From assembly GCF_900095825.1 (NCBI RefSeq), contig NZ_LT608315.1, forward strand, positions 1,848,311 through 1,912,310: 64,000 bases of DNA. The letters run 5' to 3'. A model generated the notes under the pieces. It saw only the letters and a list, made by a program, of their open reading frames with translations. It searched no databases and was not told the origin of the DNA. Numbering within the stretch: position 1 is the first letter of the stretch; every line of letters starts with the position of its first letter. A program made the position numbers and the translations under genes. This stretch comes from Acidaminococcus massiliensis (GTDB lineage: Bacteria > Bacillota > Negativicutes > Acidaminococcales > Acidaminococcaceae). This document shows positions 1 through 8,764 of this stretch, piece by piece.

Positions 1-888
1 ACCCAGGGCGTATTCGAGGTTTCGGCGGTCCATCACAATAAATTGGAAGAAAAGAAAGTGCTGGAAATGGCTGCTCTGGCGGAATGTGCTTCCAGCCATC
101 CCATCAGCAAGAGCCTCCAGCGGGCCTATGGCAAGCCCATTGATCGGAACCGAGTGACGGATATCCAGGAATACGGAGGCAAAGGGGTGGTGGCCCAGGT
201 GGACGGCCATACCGTCGCTGCCGGGAACGCCAAGCTCATGGACATGCTCCACATCCCCTATGTAAACTGCCATATGGTGGGGACCTTGGTCCACGTGGCC
301 ATCGACGGGGCATACCACGGGCACATTTTGATTGCGGACCGGATCAAGACCCATTCCCAAGAAGCCGTCCAGGCTCTGAAGGCCAACGGGGTGAAGAAAG
401 TGATCATGCTCACCGGGGATGAAAAACGGACTGCTGAAGCGGTGGCCAAGGAACTGGCCATCGACGAAGTCCACAGCGAACTGCTGCCCCAGGGAAAAGT
501 GGAGCAGGTGGAAGCCCTGATCCGCCGGAAGGATCCCAAGGAGAAAGTGGCCTTTGTGGGAGACGGGATCAACGATGCCCCTGTGCTGTCCCTGGCAGAT
601 ATCGGGATTGCCATGGGGGCCCTGGGCAGCGATGCGGCCATCGAAGCGGCGGATGTGGTGCTCATGGATGACGACCCATTGAAAATCAGCAAAGCCATCC
701 GGATTGCCCGGAAATGCGTGGGCATCGTGTACCAGAATATCGTTTTCGCCATCGGCATCAAGGGCATCAGTCTGGTGCTGGGGGCCCTTGGGTTCATCAA
801 CATGTGGTTCGCCATTTTTGCCGATACCGGGGTGCTGATCCTCTGTGTGCTGAATTCCATGCGGTGTTTATTCAATAAAAAAGGATAA
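1..888 (+). CDS. P1B-type heavy-metal ATPase, C-terminal part (5' end outside window)
   Basis: Partial gene; the open frame runs in from base 1. The first visible residues, TQG, are what normally follows the phosphorylation motif DKTGTL, so the N-terminal metal-binding and first membrane segments lie upstream. Visible are the P1B-signature HP dipeptide (SSHPISKSL, about 25-33 visible residues in), the nucleotide/phosphatase motif MLTGDEKR, and the hinge GDGINDAPVL. Two hydrophobic segments close the protein. The enzyme would pump a soft metal ion (Zn/Cd/Pb or Cu) across the inner membrane using ATP. The metal cannot be assigned because the transmembrane CPx motif is not in the window. A hairpin terminator follows. 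Confidence 0.9.
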   Translation, partial: TQGVFEVSAVHHNKLEEKKVLEMAALAECASSHPISKSLQRAYGKPIDRNRVTDIQEYGGKGVVAQVDGHTVAAGNAKLMDMLHIPYVNCHMVGTLVHVAIDGAYHGHILIADRIKTHSQEAVQALKANGVKKVIMLTGDEKRTAEAVAKELAIDEVHSELLPQGKVEQVEALIRRKDPKEKVAFVGDGINDAPVLSLADIGIAMGALGSDAAIEAADVVLMDDDPLKISKAIRIARKCVGIVYQNIVFAIGIKGISLVLGALGFINMWFAIFADTGVLILCVLNSMRCLFNKKG

Positions 889-896
889 ATATGAGA

Positions 897-926
897 AGAG
901 ACTAGGGAATGCCCCCTGGTCTCTTT
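897..926 (+). terminator. Rho-independent terminator after the metal ATPase
   Basis: AGAGACTAGGG pairs with CCCCCTGGTCTCT around an AATG loop and is followed by a T-rich run. It separates the ATPase gene from argC. Confidence 0.65.
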
Positions 927-980
927 GCATTTTTATGCAAAAATCTCAAAAAGTATCTGTCCCTCTCCCTCCAACTGTGC

Positions 981-986
981 TATAAT
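981..986 (+). promoter_or_regulatory. Probable -10 box of argC
   Basis: A perfect TATAAT lies 49 bases before the argC start. The -35 region (about 957-963) is weak, so only the -10 is convincing. Confidence 0.45.
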
Positions 987-1035
987 GGTCCTACTTCTAA
1001 TTTTACAAAGTACCTGAGAATGAGGGGTGGTCATG

Positions 1036-1959
1036 ATGTTTAAAGTGTTTATCGATGGCGGTGAAGGGACGACGGGGCTGCGGCTGGCCCAGCGCCTGAA
1101 GCAGCGGGAGGATATCGAACTGCTGTCCATCAGCAGCGACCTGCGGAAGAACCTGGACGCCCGGCTGGAAAAGATCGACCAGGCCGATGTGGCTTTCCTG
1201 TGCCTGCCGGATGCAGCTTCTCGGGAAGTGGCTGAAGCTGCCAAAGACTGCGAAACCAAGATCATCGACACCTCTACAGCTTTCCGCTGCGACCCGGGCT
1301 GGGCTTACGGGTTCCCAGAACTGGGCCCCAGCTATTTCCATGCCATCCAGGAAAGCAGCCGGATCGCCAATCCGGGCTGCCATGCCACCGGCTCCATTGC
1401 CGTCCTGGCTCCCTTGGTGAAGGCCCAGCTGATCCCGGCAGACGGGCTCTATACCCTGACTTCCCTGACCGGATATTCCGGCGGGGGCAAGAAGATGATC
1501 GCTTCTTATGAAAATCTCCATGATCAGGAACTGGATGCGCCCCGGATCTATGCCTTGGGCCAGCAGCACAAACATCTGCCGGAAATCTTGAAATATGCTG
1601 GGCTGGAACAGGCACCGATCTTCCTGCCCATCGTGGCGCCCTATTATGCCGGGATGCTGGTGACGGCGGGCTTCCGGATGCCGGCAGATCTGAGCCTGGC
1701 CGCCATCCGGAAACTGTATGCGGACTTTTTCAAGGATCAGGCTTTCATCACCGTGGTCCAATCGGAGGAAATGCCCAAGATGTTGGGGTCCAATACCCTG
1801 GCCGGGAAAGATTCCCTGCGGATCTTCATCTGCGGCAACGAGGAACGGTTCACCGTCTCCGCCCAGTTCGACAACTTGGGCAAAGGAGCCAGCGGCGCGG
1901 CCATCGAAAACATGAATATCGCCATGGGTCTGGACCCGGCAACGGGACTGGAACTGTGA
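1036..1959 (+). CDS. argC: N-acetyl-gamma-glutamyl-phosphate reductase, type 2
   Basis: NADPH-dependent reduction of N-acetyl-glutamyl phosphate to the semialdehyde, third step of arginine synthesis. The protein of about 307 residues is the short type-2 ArgC: it starts MFKVFIDGGEGTTGL (nucleotide-binding loop) and has the catalytic-cysteine segment around residue 110 (SRIANPGCHATG) and a later HxHLPEI-like stretch. AGGGG at 1023-1027 places the start at ATG 1036; ATG 1033 is possible and the GTG at 1027 lies in the ribosome site. No other arg gene is adjacent, so it is an orphan here, flanked by its own -10 box and a strong terminator. Confidence 0.92.
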   Translation: MFKVFIDGGEGTTGLRLAQRLKQREDIELLSISSDLRKNLDARLEKIDQADVAFLCLPDAASREVAEAAKDCETKIIDTSTAFRCDPGWAYGFPELGPSYFHAIQESSRIANPGCHATGSIAVLAPLVKAQLIPADGLYTLTSLTGYSGGGKKMIASYENLHDQELDAPRIYALGQQHKHLPEILKYAGLEQAPIFLPIVAPYYAGMLVTAGFRMPADLSLAAIRKLYADFFKDQAFITVVQSEEMPKMLGSNTLAGKDSLRIFICGNEERFTVSAQFDNLGKGASGAAIENMNIAMGLDPATGLEL

Positions 1960-1966
1960 GGAGAGG

Positions 1967-2003
1967 GGGTGTTGCACGCAACGTGCAACACCCTTTTTTT
2001 TTG
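1967..2003 (+). terminator. Strong Rho-independent terminator after argC
   Basis: Perfect 12-bp stem GGGTGTTGCACG / CGTGCAACACCC with loop CAA, followed by nine or more T. It is one of several terminators in the window with a TGTTGC core. Confidence 0.92.
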
Positions 2004-2164
2004 TTATGCTATTTCCGTTCATTTTCATGTAATTATTATATATAATACGAAAATACCCCGAACATTATTACATATTGTATACAGAATAATATTAGAAATA
2101 GAGTAAACAACGTAACAATTTTCTCGTTTTCGTGACAATTATTTGTGAACTATTTGTGAACGGA

Positions 2165-2192
2165 TTTACACAAACCGTATTTTAGTTATAAT
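2165..2192 (+). promoter_or_regulatory. Promoter of the amino-acid ABC operon
   Basis: TTTACA at 2165-2170, 16-base spacer, TATAAT at 2187-2192, in an AT-rich upstream region of about 250 bases that holds no gene. Just downstream, TGTTCG-N8-CGAACA (2199-2218) is an inverted repeat placed where an operator could act. Confidence 0.65.
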
Positions 2193-2198
2193 CGTAAT

Positions 2199-2218
2199 TG
2201 TTCGAAGTAATACGAACA
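2199..2218. promoter_or_regulatory. Possible operator (inverted repeat) of the ABC operon
   Basis: TGTTCG, eight bases, CGAACA. It begins seven bases after the -10 box, overlapping the expected transcription start. The regulator is not identifiable from the sequence. Confidence 0.35.
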
Positions 2219-2276
2219 GTATTTACCAAAATAAGATGTAATGATTGTAAATTGAATGAAAGCAGGGATGGCTATG

Positions 2277-3002
2277 ATGATCAAACTGGAGCACGTCAAT
2301 AAGTACTTTGGCACCAACCATGTCTTGAAGGACGTCAACTTGGAAGTGAAGGAAGGGGAAAAACTGGTGATCATCGGGCCGTCCGGTTCGGGGAAATCCA
2401 CCACCGTCCGGTGCATGAATTTCCTGGAAGAACCCACGGATGGGCATGTGTACATCAATGGGACGGAACTGACCCGGAAAAACCGGACCCAGATCATCCG
2501 GGACAACATGTCCATGGTGTTCCAGCAGTTCAATCTGTATCCTCACATGACGGTGCTCCAGAACTTGACCCTGGCACCCATGAAGCTCAAGCACAAGAGC
2601 AAAGAAGACGCAGAAAAGACTGCCTATCATTATCTGGAAGTGGTAGGGCTCCGGCACAAAGCCAATGTGTATCCCACCACCTTATCCGGCGGGCAGCAGC
2701 AGCGGATTGCCATTGCCCGGGCCCTGTGCGATGAAAGCAAGATCATCCTCTTCGATGAACCTACCTCTGCACTGGATCCGGAAACCATCCAGGAAGTGCT
2801 GGACGTGATGATCAAGCTGGCCAAAGAGGGGAACATCACCATGGTGGTGGTGACCCATGAAATGGGGTTTGCCCGGCAGGTGGCCGACCGGATCGTCTTC
2901 ATGGAAAACGGACAGATCATCGACGAAGGGACTCCGGACCATTTCTTCGTGAATCCTACCAATGACCGGGTAAAGAAATTCTTGAGCAAGATTATCCGCT
3001 GA
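2277..3002 (+). CDS. glnQ: Polar amino-acid ABC transporter, ATP-binding subunit (GlnQ-like)
   Basis: Cytoplasmic ATPase of a PAAT-family importer for a polar amino acid such as glutamine or glutamate. Starting MIKLEHVNKYFG it shows Walker A GPSGSGKST, the Q-loop, the signature LSGGQQQRIAIARAL, Walker B IILFDEPTSALDPE and the switch histidine in VVVTHEMGF. The length of about 241 residues is normal. ATG 2274 and 2277 are both compatible with the ribosome site at 2261-2268; 2277 gives the family-typical N-terminus. It is the first gene of an operon with a lipoprotein receptor and two permeases. The gene order ATPase-receptor-permease-permease is complete, but the substrate is not proven. Confidence 0.9.
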   Translation: MIKLEHVNKYFGTNHVLKDVNLEVKEGEKLVIIGPSGSGKSTTVRCMNFLEEPTDGHVYINGTELTRKNRTQIIRDNMSMVFQQFNLYPHMTVLQNLTLAPMKLKHKSKEDAEKTAYHYLEVVGLRHKANVYPTTLSGGQQQRIAIARALCDESKIILFDEPTSALDPETIQEVLDVMIKLAKEGNITMVVVTHEMGFARQVADRIVFMENGQIIDEGTPDHFFVNPTNDRVKKFLSKIIR

Positions 3003-3055
3003 TATACCGGCGATAATCATAGAGAAGAAAAGCAGCAATATGGGGAGGTTTTATC

Positions 3056-3934
3056 ATGAAAAAGTTAGGCAAGCTGAGCAAGATCTTTGCAGTGGGTGTC
3101 ACCGTCCTGATGGCCATTTCTTTGTTTGCGGGCTGCGGGGACGAGAAAAAGAGCGCCGATACAGGTAAATCCTCCAATGTAGCGGAAGACATCGCCGCCA
3201 TCAAGAAGCGGGGCGTCCTGCGGGTGGGCGTGAAGAACGTGACCAAAGGTTTTGGGTACCAGGATCCGGCCACCGGGAAATTCACCGGCCTGGAAGTGGA
3301 CCTGGGAGCTGAACTGGCCAAGAAACTGGGAGTGGATGTGGAATATACGCCGGTGACGGCAGCCACCCGTACCGCACTGCTGGATTCCGGGGATATCGAT
3401 ATGGTAGCCGCTACGTTCACCATCACCCCGGAACGGAAAAAATCCTGGGATTTCACCACGCCGTACTATACGGACCATGTAGGGGTCCTGGTAGAAAAAG
3501 CCAGCAACATCAATACCCTGGCTGATCTGAAGGGCAAGGTGGTAGGGGTATCCTCCGGTTCCACTTCTGCCAAGGCTTTGGTAGAAGCCATGATCAAAGC
3601 CAAGGTCATCGATGGGGACGGCTTCGATCCCAAGAGCTTCGATGCAGCCACCTGGAACAAAGGAGTCAGCTTCAAACAGTATGCGGATTATCCGGCCATT
3701 TCCACGGCCCTGTCTTCCGGCGAAGTTTCCGCCTTCTGCGTGGATAAATCCATCCTGGCCATTTACCACACCGACGACCGGACCTTCATCAAAGAACAGT
3801 TCGCCCCCCAGGAATACGGCCTGGCCACCAAGAAGGGTTCCGGCATGAGCAAGTTCTGTGAAGAAGCCGTGCAGGGCTGGCTGAAGGACGGTACCATCAA
3901 GAAGCTGGAAGCCAAATACAATCTGGACAAATAA
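3056..3934 (+). CDS. Amino-acid ABC transporter substrate-binding lipoprotein
   Basis: Extracytoplasmic receptor of the same importer. The signal peptide ends in a lipobox (LFAGC, Cys about residue 25), so it should be membrane-anchored by lipid. The mature part is a type-3 periplasmic binding fold (SBP_bac_3): RGVLRVGVKNVTKGFGY, LEVDLGAELAKKLG, the ligand-site region FTITPERKKSWDFTTPYY, and the LADLKGKVVGVSSGST hinge. The length of 292 residues is typical. It has a GGAGG ribosome site seven to eight bases before ATG. The TITxER-DFTxPYY motif fits glutamine/glutamate/aspartate receptors, in keeping with an amino-acid-fermenting lifestyle (inference). Confidence 0.9.
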   Translation: MKKLGKLSKIFAVGVTVLMAISLFAGCGDEKKSADTGKSSNVAEDIAAIKKRGVLRVGVKNVTKGFGYQDPATGKFTGLEVDLGAELAKKLGVDVEYTPVTAATRTALLDSGDIDMVAATFTITPERKKSWDFTTPYYTDHVGVLVEKASNINTLADLKGKVVGVSSGSTSAKALVEAMIKAKVIDGDGFDPKSFDAATWNKGVSFKQYADYPAISTALSSGEVSAFCVDKSILAIYHTDDRTFIKEQFAPQEYGLATKKGSGMSKFCEEAVQGWLKDGTIKKLEAKYNLDK

Positions 3935-4014
3935 GGCATGACAGGAAGCGGCAATCCTCCCTCGGCGCAGTGCTCAGACAAGATTGCCCTTCGTTTTTAC
4001 AGGAGGAATGGATC

Positions 4015-4710
4015 ATGGGCGGTTTATTTTCAGAAAGAGCCTGGGCGGTGGTCCTGGCCCACAAAGCGAATTTTATCCAAGGCTTTTCCGTTACAGTGGA
4101 AAGTGCTTTGGGCGGCATCCTGATTGCAGCGGTGCTGGGGGTCCTGTTGGGGCTCATGGGCGTCAGCTCCCGGAAGGTCCCCAAGACCCTGAACCGGATC
4201 TATGTGGAAGCCATCCAGAATACGCCGCTCATCCTGCAGCTGTGCATCCTCTATTATGCCCTTTCCTTCTCGGGCCATAAGATCGGGGTCCTGGCCGCCG
4301 GGATCATTTCCCTGGGGATCTACCATGGAGCCTATATGGCGGAAGTGATCCGGGCCGGAATCGAAGCGGTGCCCAAAGGCCAATTCGAGGCGGCTGATGC
4401 CCAAGGCTTCGATTACACCCAAAAGATGGCCTACATCATCCTGCCCCAGACCATCAAGATCATCCTGCCGCCGACGGTGAATCAGATCGGCAATCTGATC
4501 AAGAATACGGCAGTGCTGTACATCATCGGCGGGGCGGATCTGATTTCTTCCACCTACAATTTCGTGACCGGAGCCACTACCGGCGGCTCCTATGCACCGG
4601 CCTATATCGTCTGTGGTGTCCTGTTCTTCGTGATTTGTTTCCCTCTGTCCACCCTGGCAGCCAGATGGGAAGCCAAGCTGAAGGCCCAGGATGAAATGAT
4701 GAATGCTTGA
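4015..4710 (+). CDS. Amino-acid ABC transporter permease 1
   Basis: Inner-membrane channel subunit of the PAAT importer, about 231 residues with about five hydrophobic segments. The His/Glu/Gln-type TM domain is clear: VEAIQNTPLILQL, and the EAA loop EAADAQGFDYTQKMAYIILPQ that contacts the ATPase. AGGAGG at 4000-4005 supports ATG 4015; the open frame extends 45 bases upstream without a ribosome site. Its 3' end precedes the next permease by 13 bases, whose ribosome site lies across this gene's stop region, suggesting coupled translation. Confidence 0.9.
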   Translation: MGGLFSERAWAVVLAHKANFIQGFSVTVESALGGILIAAVLGVLLGLMGVSSRKVPKTLNRIYVEAIQNTPLILQLCILYYALSFSGHKIGVLAAGIISLGIYHGAYMAEVIRAGIEAVPKGQFEAADAQGFDYTQKMAYIILPQTIKIILPPTVNQIGNLIKNTAVLYIIGGADLISSTYNFVTGATTGGSYAPAYIVCGVLFFVICFPLSTLAARWEAKLKAQDEMMNA

Positions 4711-4723
4711 GGAGGGATCGACT

Positions 4724-5515
4724 ATGAATACGTTGGCAGGCAGTTTTGCCATACTGAAAAATCCGGATATCATGACCTTCATGCTGAAAGGGGTCTTCTT
4801 TACGGTGCTCTTGGCGGTGGTCTCCGTTTCCGCCAGCCTGGGCATCGCTTCCATCCTAGCTCTGGTGCGGAACTACTGCACCCGGCCGGCAGAAAGGGTG
4901 TTCCGCTGGGCGGCCACAGCGTATATCGAACTGTTCCGAAATACGCCCCTGCTGTTCTGGATCTTCATCGGCACGGTGTTCTTCCCGGCTCCCGGCATCC
5001 GGCGGATGTTCGGCCTGAGTTCCGTGGAAACCAAGCTGCTGTTCAAGTGCACCATCGCTCTGACCATCTTTGAATCCGCCATCATCGCAGAAATCATCCG
5101 GGGCGGCCTGAACGCCATTTCCAAAGGCCAATTCGAGGCGGGGTATGCCCAGGGCTTCAACATGGTCCAGGTGATGTGGTACATCATCCTGCCCCAGGCC
5201 TTCCGGAAGATCGTGCCCACCCTCATGAGCCAGGTGATCACCATCATCAAGGATACGTCCTTCATGGCCAATGTGGCCACCATCGAACTGATGGCCCGGG
5301 TCAACAAAGTGCTGAGCGGAGCAGCTCTCTACAACGGCACCGGCACCATCAACGTATCCGATGTGTTCGTCCTCTTCGGCTTCGCAGCCCTGGTGTATTT
5401 CGTCATCAACTACACCCTGTCCTGTGCGGTACGCCATGTCCAGGCCAGCCTGGAACGGGAAGGGGTGACGGAACCATTGGCAGAAATACCTGCCAATGTG
5501 GAAATGGCCAAGTGA
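4724..5515 (+). CDS. Amino-acid ABC transporter permease 2
   Basis: Second channel subunit, about 263 residues, with ELFRNTPLLFWIF and an EAA loop (EAGYAQGFNMVQVMWYIILPQ region). A GAGGAGGGA ribosome site at 4709-4717 sets the start at ATG 4724 rather than 4703. The two permeases are paralogous and should form a heterodimer. The C-terminus has a further hydrophobic segment and a short cytoplasmic tail. It is the last gene of the operon and is followed at once by a hairpin terminator. Confidence 0.9.
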   Translation: MNTLAGSFAILKNPDIMTFMLKGVFFTVLLAVVSVSASLGIASILALVRNYCTRPAERVFRWAATAYIELFRNTPLLFWIFIGTVFFPAPGIRRMFGLSSVETKLLFKCTIALTIFESAIIAEIIRGGLNAISKGQFEAGYAQGFNMVQVMWYIILPQAFRKIVPTLMSQVITIIKDTSFMANVATIELMARVNKVLSGAALYNGTGTINVSDVFVLFGFAALVYFVINYTLSCAVRHVQASLEREGVTEPLAEIPANVEMAK

Positions 5516-5526
5516 ATCTGCTGATC

Positions 5527-5565
5527 AAAAGGGGTTGCTGCGTGGGCAGCAGCCCCTTTTTCCTT
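5527..5565 (+). terminator. Terminator of the amino-acid ABC operon
   Basis: GGGGTTGCTGC / GCAGCAGCCCC (one wobble pair, loop GTGG) followed by TTTTT. Confidence 0.9.
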
Positions 5566-5646
5566 TACAACCAGCCCCAAGTAAAGTACAATGAAGATTG
5601 TTGAGTTCCAGTCGCACCTTACAAAAAATTTTTTGAGGTGATTGTG

Positions 5647-7080
5647 TTGAATTTGTATCTTGGGGTAATCGTCGGTTATGCGCTGCTGCTGATCCTGCTG
5701 GGGCATCTGGTGGGGAAGCATGTGAAGGGGGCTTCGGATTTCTTTGTGGGGGGCCGTTCTTTCAATGCAGGGCTTCTGTTCACCACCCTGATCGCCGCCA
5801 ACATCGGAGCAGGATCTACCGTAGGGGTAACGGGACTGGCCTATAAGTTCGGAGTATCCAGCTGGTGGTGGATCGGCTGCAGCGGCCTGGGGTCCCTGAT
5901 CCTGGCCTATATCGTGGGACCGGCGGTCTGGAGAGTGGCCCAGAAACACAACCTGTACACCATGGGGGATTACCTGGATCTGCGGTATTCCCATGCTTTC
6001 CGGGGGGTCACTTCTACCATGATGGCCATCGGGACCTTGGCCCTGTTTTCCGGCCAGCTGCTGGGGATCGCCTGGATCCTCAATGTGGTGGCAGGGATCG
6101 ACAAACTGTACGGCATCATCATCGCTGCGGTTGTGGTGACTTTGTATTTCTCTGCAGGAGGAATCAAAAGTGCCGCCATCGTGAACATCATCGAACTGAT
6201 CGTCATCCTGCTGGGCTTCTGCATCGCAACGCCGTTTGCGCTCCAGTACGTGGGAGGCTGGAGCGGACTCCAGGCTGCCGTATCCAGCCATATGGGAGAC
6301 GGTGCCCGGACGGCCAAGTATTTTGCCTGGGACGGGATGGGAACCACGGCCATCCTGGGATATTTCCTGATGCTGACCCCGGCCTTCTGCATCTCTCCCG
6401 GCCTCATCGGGAAAGTCTATGCAGCCAAGGATGAAAAAGCCGTCCGGGTGGGGACCCTGTGGAACGGCATCGTCCAGCTCCTCTTCGCCTTCCTGCCCAT
6501 GCTCATCGGCATGTGCGCTTATGCAGCCTTCCCGGATCTGGGGAACCAGGAACTGGCCCTGCCCAAAGCCATGAAGGAAATGATGCCTTTTGGGGTATCC
6601 GCCCTGGCTTTGTCCGCCATTTTTGCGGCAGAAGTCAGCACCAGTGACACGGTGCTCTATATGCTGGCCACCTCCTTATCCAAGGATTTGTACAAGACCT
6701 TCTTCCATCCGGAAATCTCCGACGCCGAGCTGCTGAAGGTAAGCCGGAAACTGACGGTGCTCTGCGGCATCGCCGGGATCTTCATCGCCTACTACATGGC
6801 CAACATCATCACCGCCCTGGCCATCTTCTATTCCCTGATGACCGTTTCCTTGGCGGCCCCGTTCCTGTTCGGGCTGTTTACGGAAAAGGCTTCCACCAAG
6901 GGGGCTTTCTGTTCTGCCGTCCTGGGGGTGGCTGTAGTGCTGGGCCTGAAATTCTTTAACGGAGGAAAGGGCATCGGCATCCTGAATTCCACCAGCCTTG
7001 GAATCATCGTGGCTGCTGTGGTGATGCTGGTGAGCCTGTGGGTATTTCCCCGGATTGGAAAAGGAACAGAAAAGAAATAA
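5647..7080 (+). CDS. Sodium:solute symporter family protein
   Basis: Inner-membrane SSS-family symporter of about 477 residues with around 13 hydrophobic helices. Conserved family pieces are FFVGGRSFNAGLLFTTLIAANIGAGS near the N-terminus, TMGDYLDLRYS in the helix 3 region, and the later AAEVSTSDTVLYMLATSLSKDLYK, which matches the sodium-site helix 8 region of SSS carriers. The substrate (amino acid, pantothenate, sugar acid) cannot be chosen. GAGGTG at 5635-5640 suggests a TTG start at 5647 (GTG 5644 possible). It stands alone between the ABC operon terminator and a glucosaminidase gene. Confidence 0.85.
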   Translation: MNLYLGVIVGYALLLILLGHLVGKHVKGASDFFVGGRSFNAGLLFTTLIAANIGAGSTVGVTGLAYKFGVSSWWWIGCSGLGSLILAYIVGPAVWRVAQKHNLYTMGDYLDLRYSHAFRGVTSTMMAIGTLALFSGQLLGIAWILNVVAGIDKLYGIIIAAVVVTLYFSAGGIKSAAIVNIIELIVILLGFCIATPFALQYVGGWSGLQAAVSSHMGDGARTAKYFAWDGMGTTAILGYFLMLTPAFCISPGLIGKVYAAKDEKAVRVGTLWNGIVQLLFAFLPMLIGMCAYAAFPDLGNQELALPKAMKEMMPFGVSALALSAIFAAEVSTSDTVLYMLATSLSKDLYKTFFHPEISDAELLKVSRKLTVLCGIAGIFIAYYMANIITALAIFYSLMTVSLAAPFLFGLFTEKASTKGAFCSAVLGVAVVLGLKFFNGGKGIGILNSTSLGIIVAAVVMLVSLWVFPRIGKGTEKK

Positions 7081-7145
7081 GGAAGACAGAGGGGGAAGGG
7101 GAGCACGTCTCCCGAAAAATCCATTGCAGAACGAGGTATGACCCA

Positions 7146-8297
7146 TTGAACAAGAAACAAAAACGGCTGGCCCTGGGCCTTGCCCTGGCCGGCCTGCTGG
7201 GGACCGGTACCGTTTGGGCGTCCCCACTGGAACAGGGAGCCAAACCGGCGGAAACTGTCCTTCTGGACGAAACCGAGGGACCCCTTTCCCATCTCCAGAA
7301 AAAGAAAACGGAGAAAAAAGAAAAAATCCAAAAGGAACGGGAACCGGAAAAGAAAAAGAAAACCCTTGGTTTCCGGGAACGGATCCGGAAGCAGCGGAAA
7401 CAGGAAGAAAAGGCGGCTCGGGAGCAGCCGGAAAAAAAGATCCCCAATGGGAGCCAAAGCCATCCGAAGAAAGTGGCCGCGGCTAATCCCCAAAGAGAAC
7501 TGCGCACGGAAAGCCGGGAAAAGACGGACCTCGGCCGTGATGCACGCCCGGCATCCCAACCGCCCCTGGTGATCCGGAAGGGTTATCTGGCGGTGAGCGG
7601 GGACACCTTGGTGCTGCCCCAGTGGCCGGATCCAGACAAGCTCCTGAAACTGGAGAACCAGGATCGGGTGATTACGGATCCCAGCCTGAAAATCATCATC
7701 AACCGGCTGACCACCACTGCCAAGCTGTGGGAACTGCCGGAAAACTACCAGGAAGTGACCATTGCCGGGCCGGCGGAAGCCAGCCGGGACCAGGCCGTAG
7801 TGCTGCTGCGCCGGTACAATCCCAAACTGCCCATCAAGGCCACGCCGGAAGAAATCGTGGATCTGTATTACCAGGAAGCCGGCCGGGAAGGGCTGCGCTG
7901 GGACATTGTGTTCTGCCAGGCCCTCCTGGAAACCGGGTTTTTCCGGTTCGGGGGCACGGTAGTGCCGGAACAGAACAATTTCTGCGGCCTGGGGACCACC
8001 AGTGCCACCGTCCGGGGAGCGTATTTCCCTACCCCTCGGGATGGGGTGCGGGCCCATGTCCAGCATCTCATGGCCTATACCACGGACCGGCTGCCGGCCA
8101 CTCCGGTAATCGATCCCCGGTATTATCTGGTGTACAAAGGAAAGGTCCAGAACGGATTCTACACCCGCTGGTCCCAGCTCAACGGCAAATGGGCCACCGG
8201 CAGTTATTATGCGGAGAAGATCCTGAATCTCCACGAACAGATGAAGAAGATCATCGCCATTTCCGGCAATGACTGGGATGGAGGCGTTTTGAAATGA
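7146..8297 (+). CDS. Secreted glucosaminidase-domain protein (peptidoglycan hydrolase)
   Basis: About 383 residues. A TTG start at 7146 gives a clean signal peptide (NKKQKR basic end, hydrophobic LALGLALAGLLG, cut after VWA). Residues about 45-135 are a very Lys/Glu/Arg-rich low-complexity linker, consistent with reach through the envelope. The C-terminal 170 residues are a Bax/FlgJ-type N-acetylglucosaminidase domain: FCQALLETGFF contains the catalytic Glu and NNFCGLGTT, RDGVRAHVQHL are conserved. It would cut glycan strands of peptidoglycan. Its stop overlaps the trmL start (ATGATG), so the two are co-translated. Confidence 0.82.
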   Translation: MNKKQKRLALGLALAGLLGTGTVWASPLEQGAKPAETVLLDETEGPLSHLQKKKTEKKEKIQKEREPEKKKKTLGFRERIRKQRKQEEKAAREQPEKKIPNGSQSHPKKVAAANPQRELRTESREKTDLGRDARPASQPPLVIRKGYLAVSGDTLVLPQWPDPDKLLKLENQDRVITDPSLKIIINRLTTTAKLWELPENYQEVTIAGPAEASRDQAVVLLRRYNPKLPIKATPEEIVDLYYQEAGREGLRWDIVFCQALLETGFFRFGGTVVPEQNNFCGLGTTSATVRGAYFPTPRDGVRAHVQHLMAYTTDRLPATPVIDPRYYLVYKGKVQNGFYTRWSQLNGKWATGSYYAEKILNLHEQMKKIIAISGNDWDGGVLK

Positions 8298-8764
8298 TGC
8301 ATGTTGTACTGGTAGAGCCGGAAATCCCCGGAAATACGGGGAACATCGCCCGGCTCTGCGCGGCCACCGGGGCCAGCCTGCACTTGGTGCGGCCTTTGGG
8401 CTTTTCCGTGGATGACAGATACCTGAAGCGGGCGGGCCTGGATTACTGGCATCTGGTGGACATCCACTATTATGATTCGGTGGAGGAGGTGCTGGCCGCC
8501 TATCCGGACAGTCCCCGGTTCCTTTTGACCACCCATGCCCATAAATCCTACAGCCGGGTCCATTACGGGCCCGATTCCCTGCTGATTTTCGGCAAGGAGA
8601 GCGCCGGCCTTCCGGAAAGCTTCCGGCTGGCCCATGCAGAGGAATGTGTGCGGATCCCCATGGTCAGTGAGGCCCGGTCCCTGAATCTGGCCAATTCGGT
8701 GTCCATTGTCCTTTATGAAGCGTTACGGCAGAATGATTTTGATCTCCAGGAGGGAACCATATGA
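8294..8764 (+). CDS. trmL: tRNA (cytidine/uridine-34 2'-O)-methyltransferase
   Basis: SPOUT-fold methyltransferase that 2'-O-methylates the wobble base of tRNA-Leu isoacceptors. The 156-residue length is normal. Family motifs are VLVEPEIPGNTGNIARLCAATG at the start, LLIFGKESAGLPE (motif 2) and IPMVSEARSLNLANSVSIVLYEALRQ (SAM knot). It overlaps the upstream glucosaminidase by four bases and the downstream PTPS gene by four, so it lies inside a tightly coupled run that goes on to folate synthesis. Confidence 0.93.
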   Translation: MMHVVLVEPEIPGNTGNIARLCAATGASLHLVRPLGFSVDDRYLKRAGLDYWHLVDIHYYDSVEEVLAAYPDSPRFLLTTHAHKSYSRVHYGPDSLLIFGKESAGLPESFRLAHAEECVRIPMVSEARSLNLANSVSIVLYEALRQNDFDLQEGTI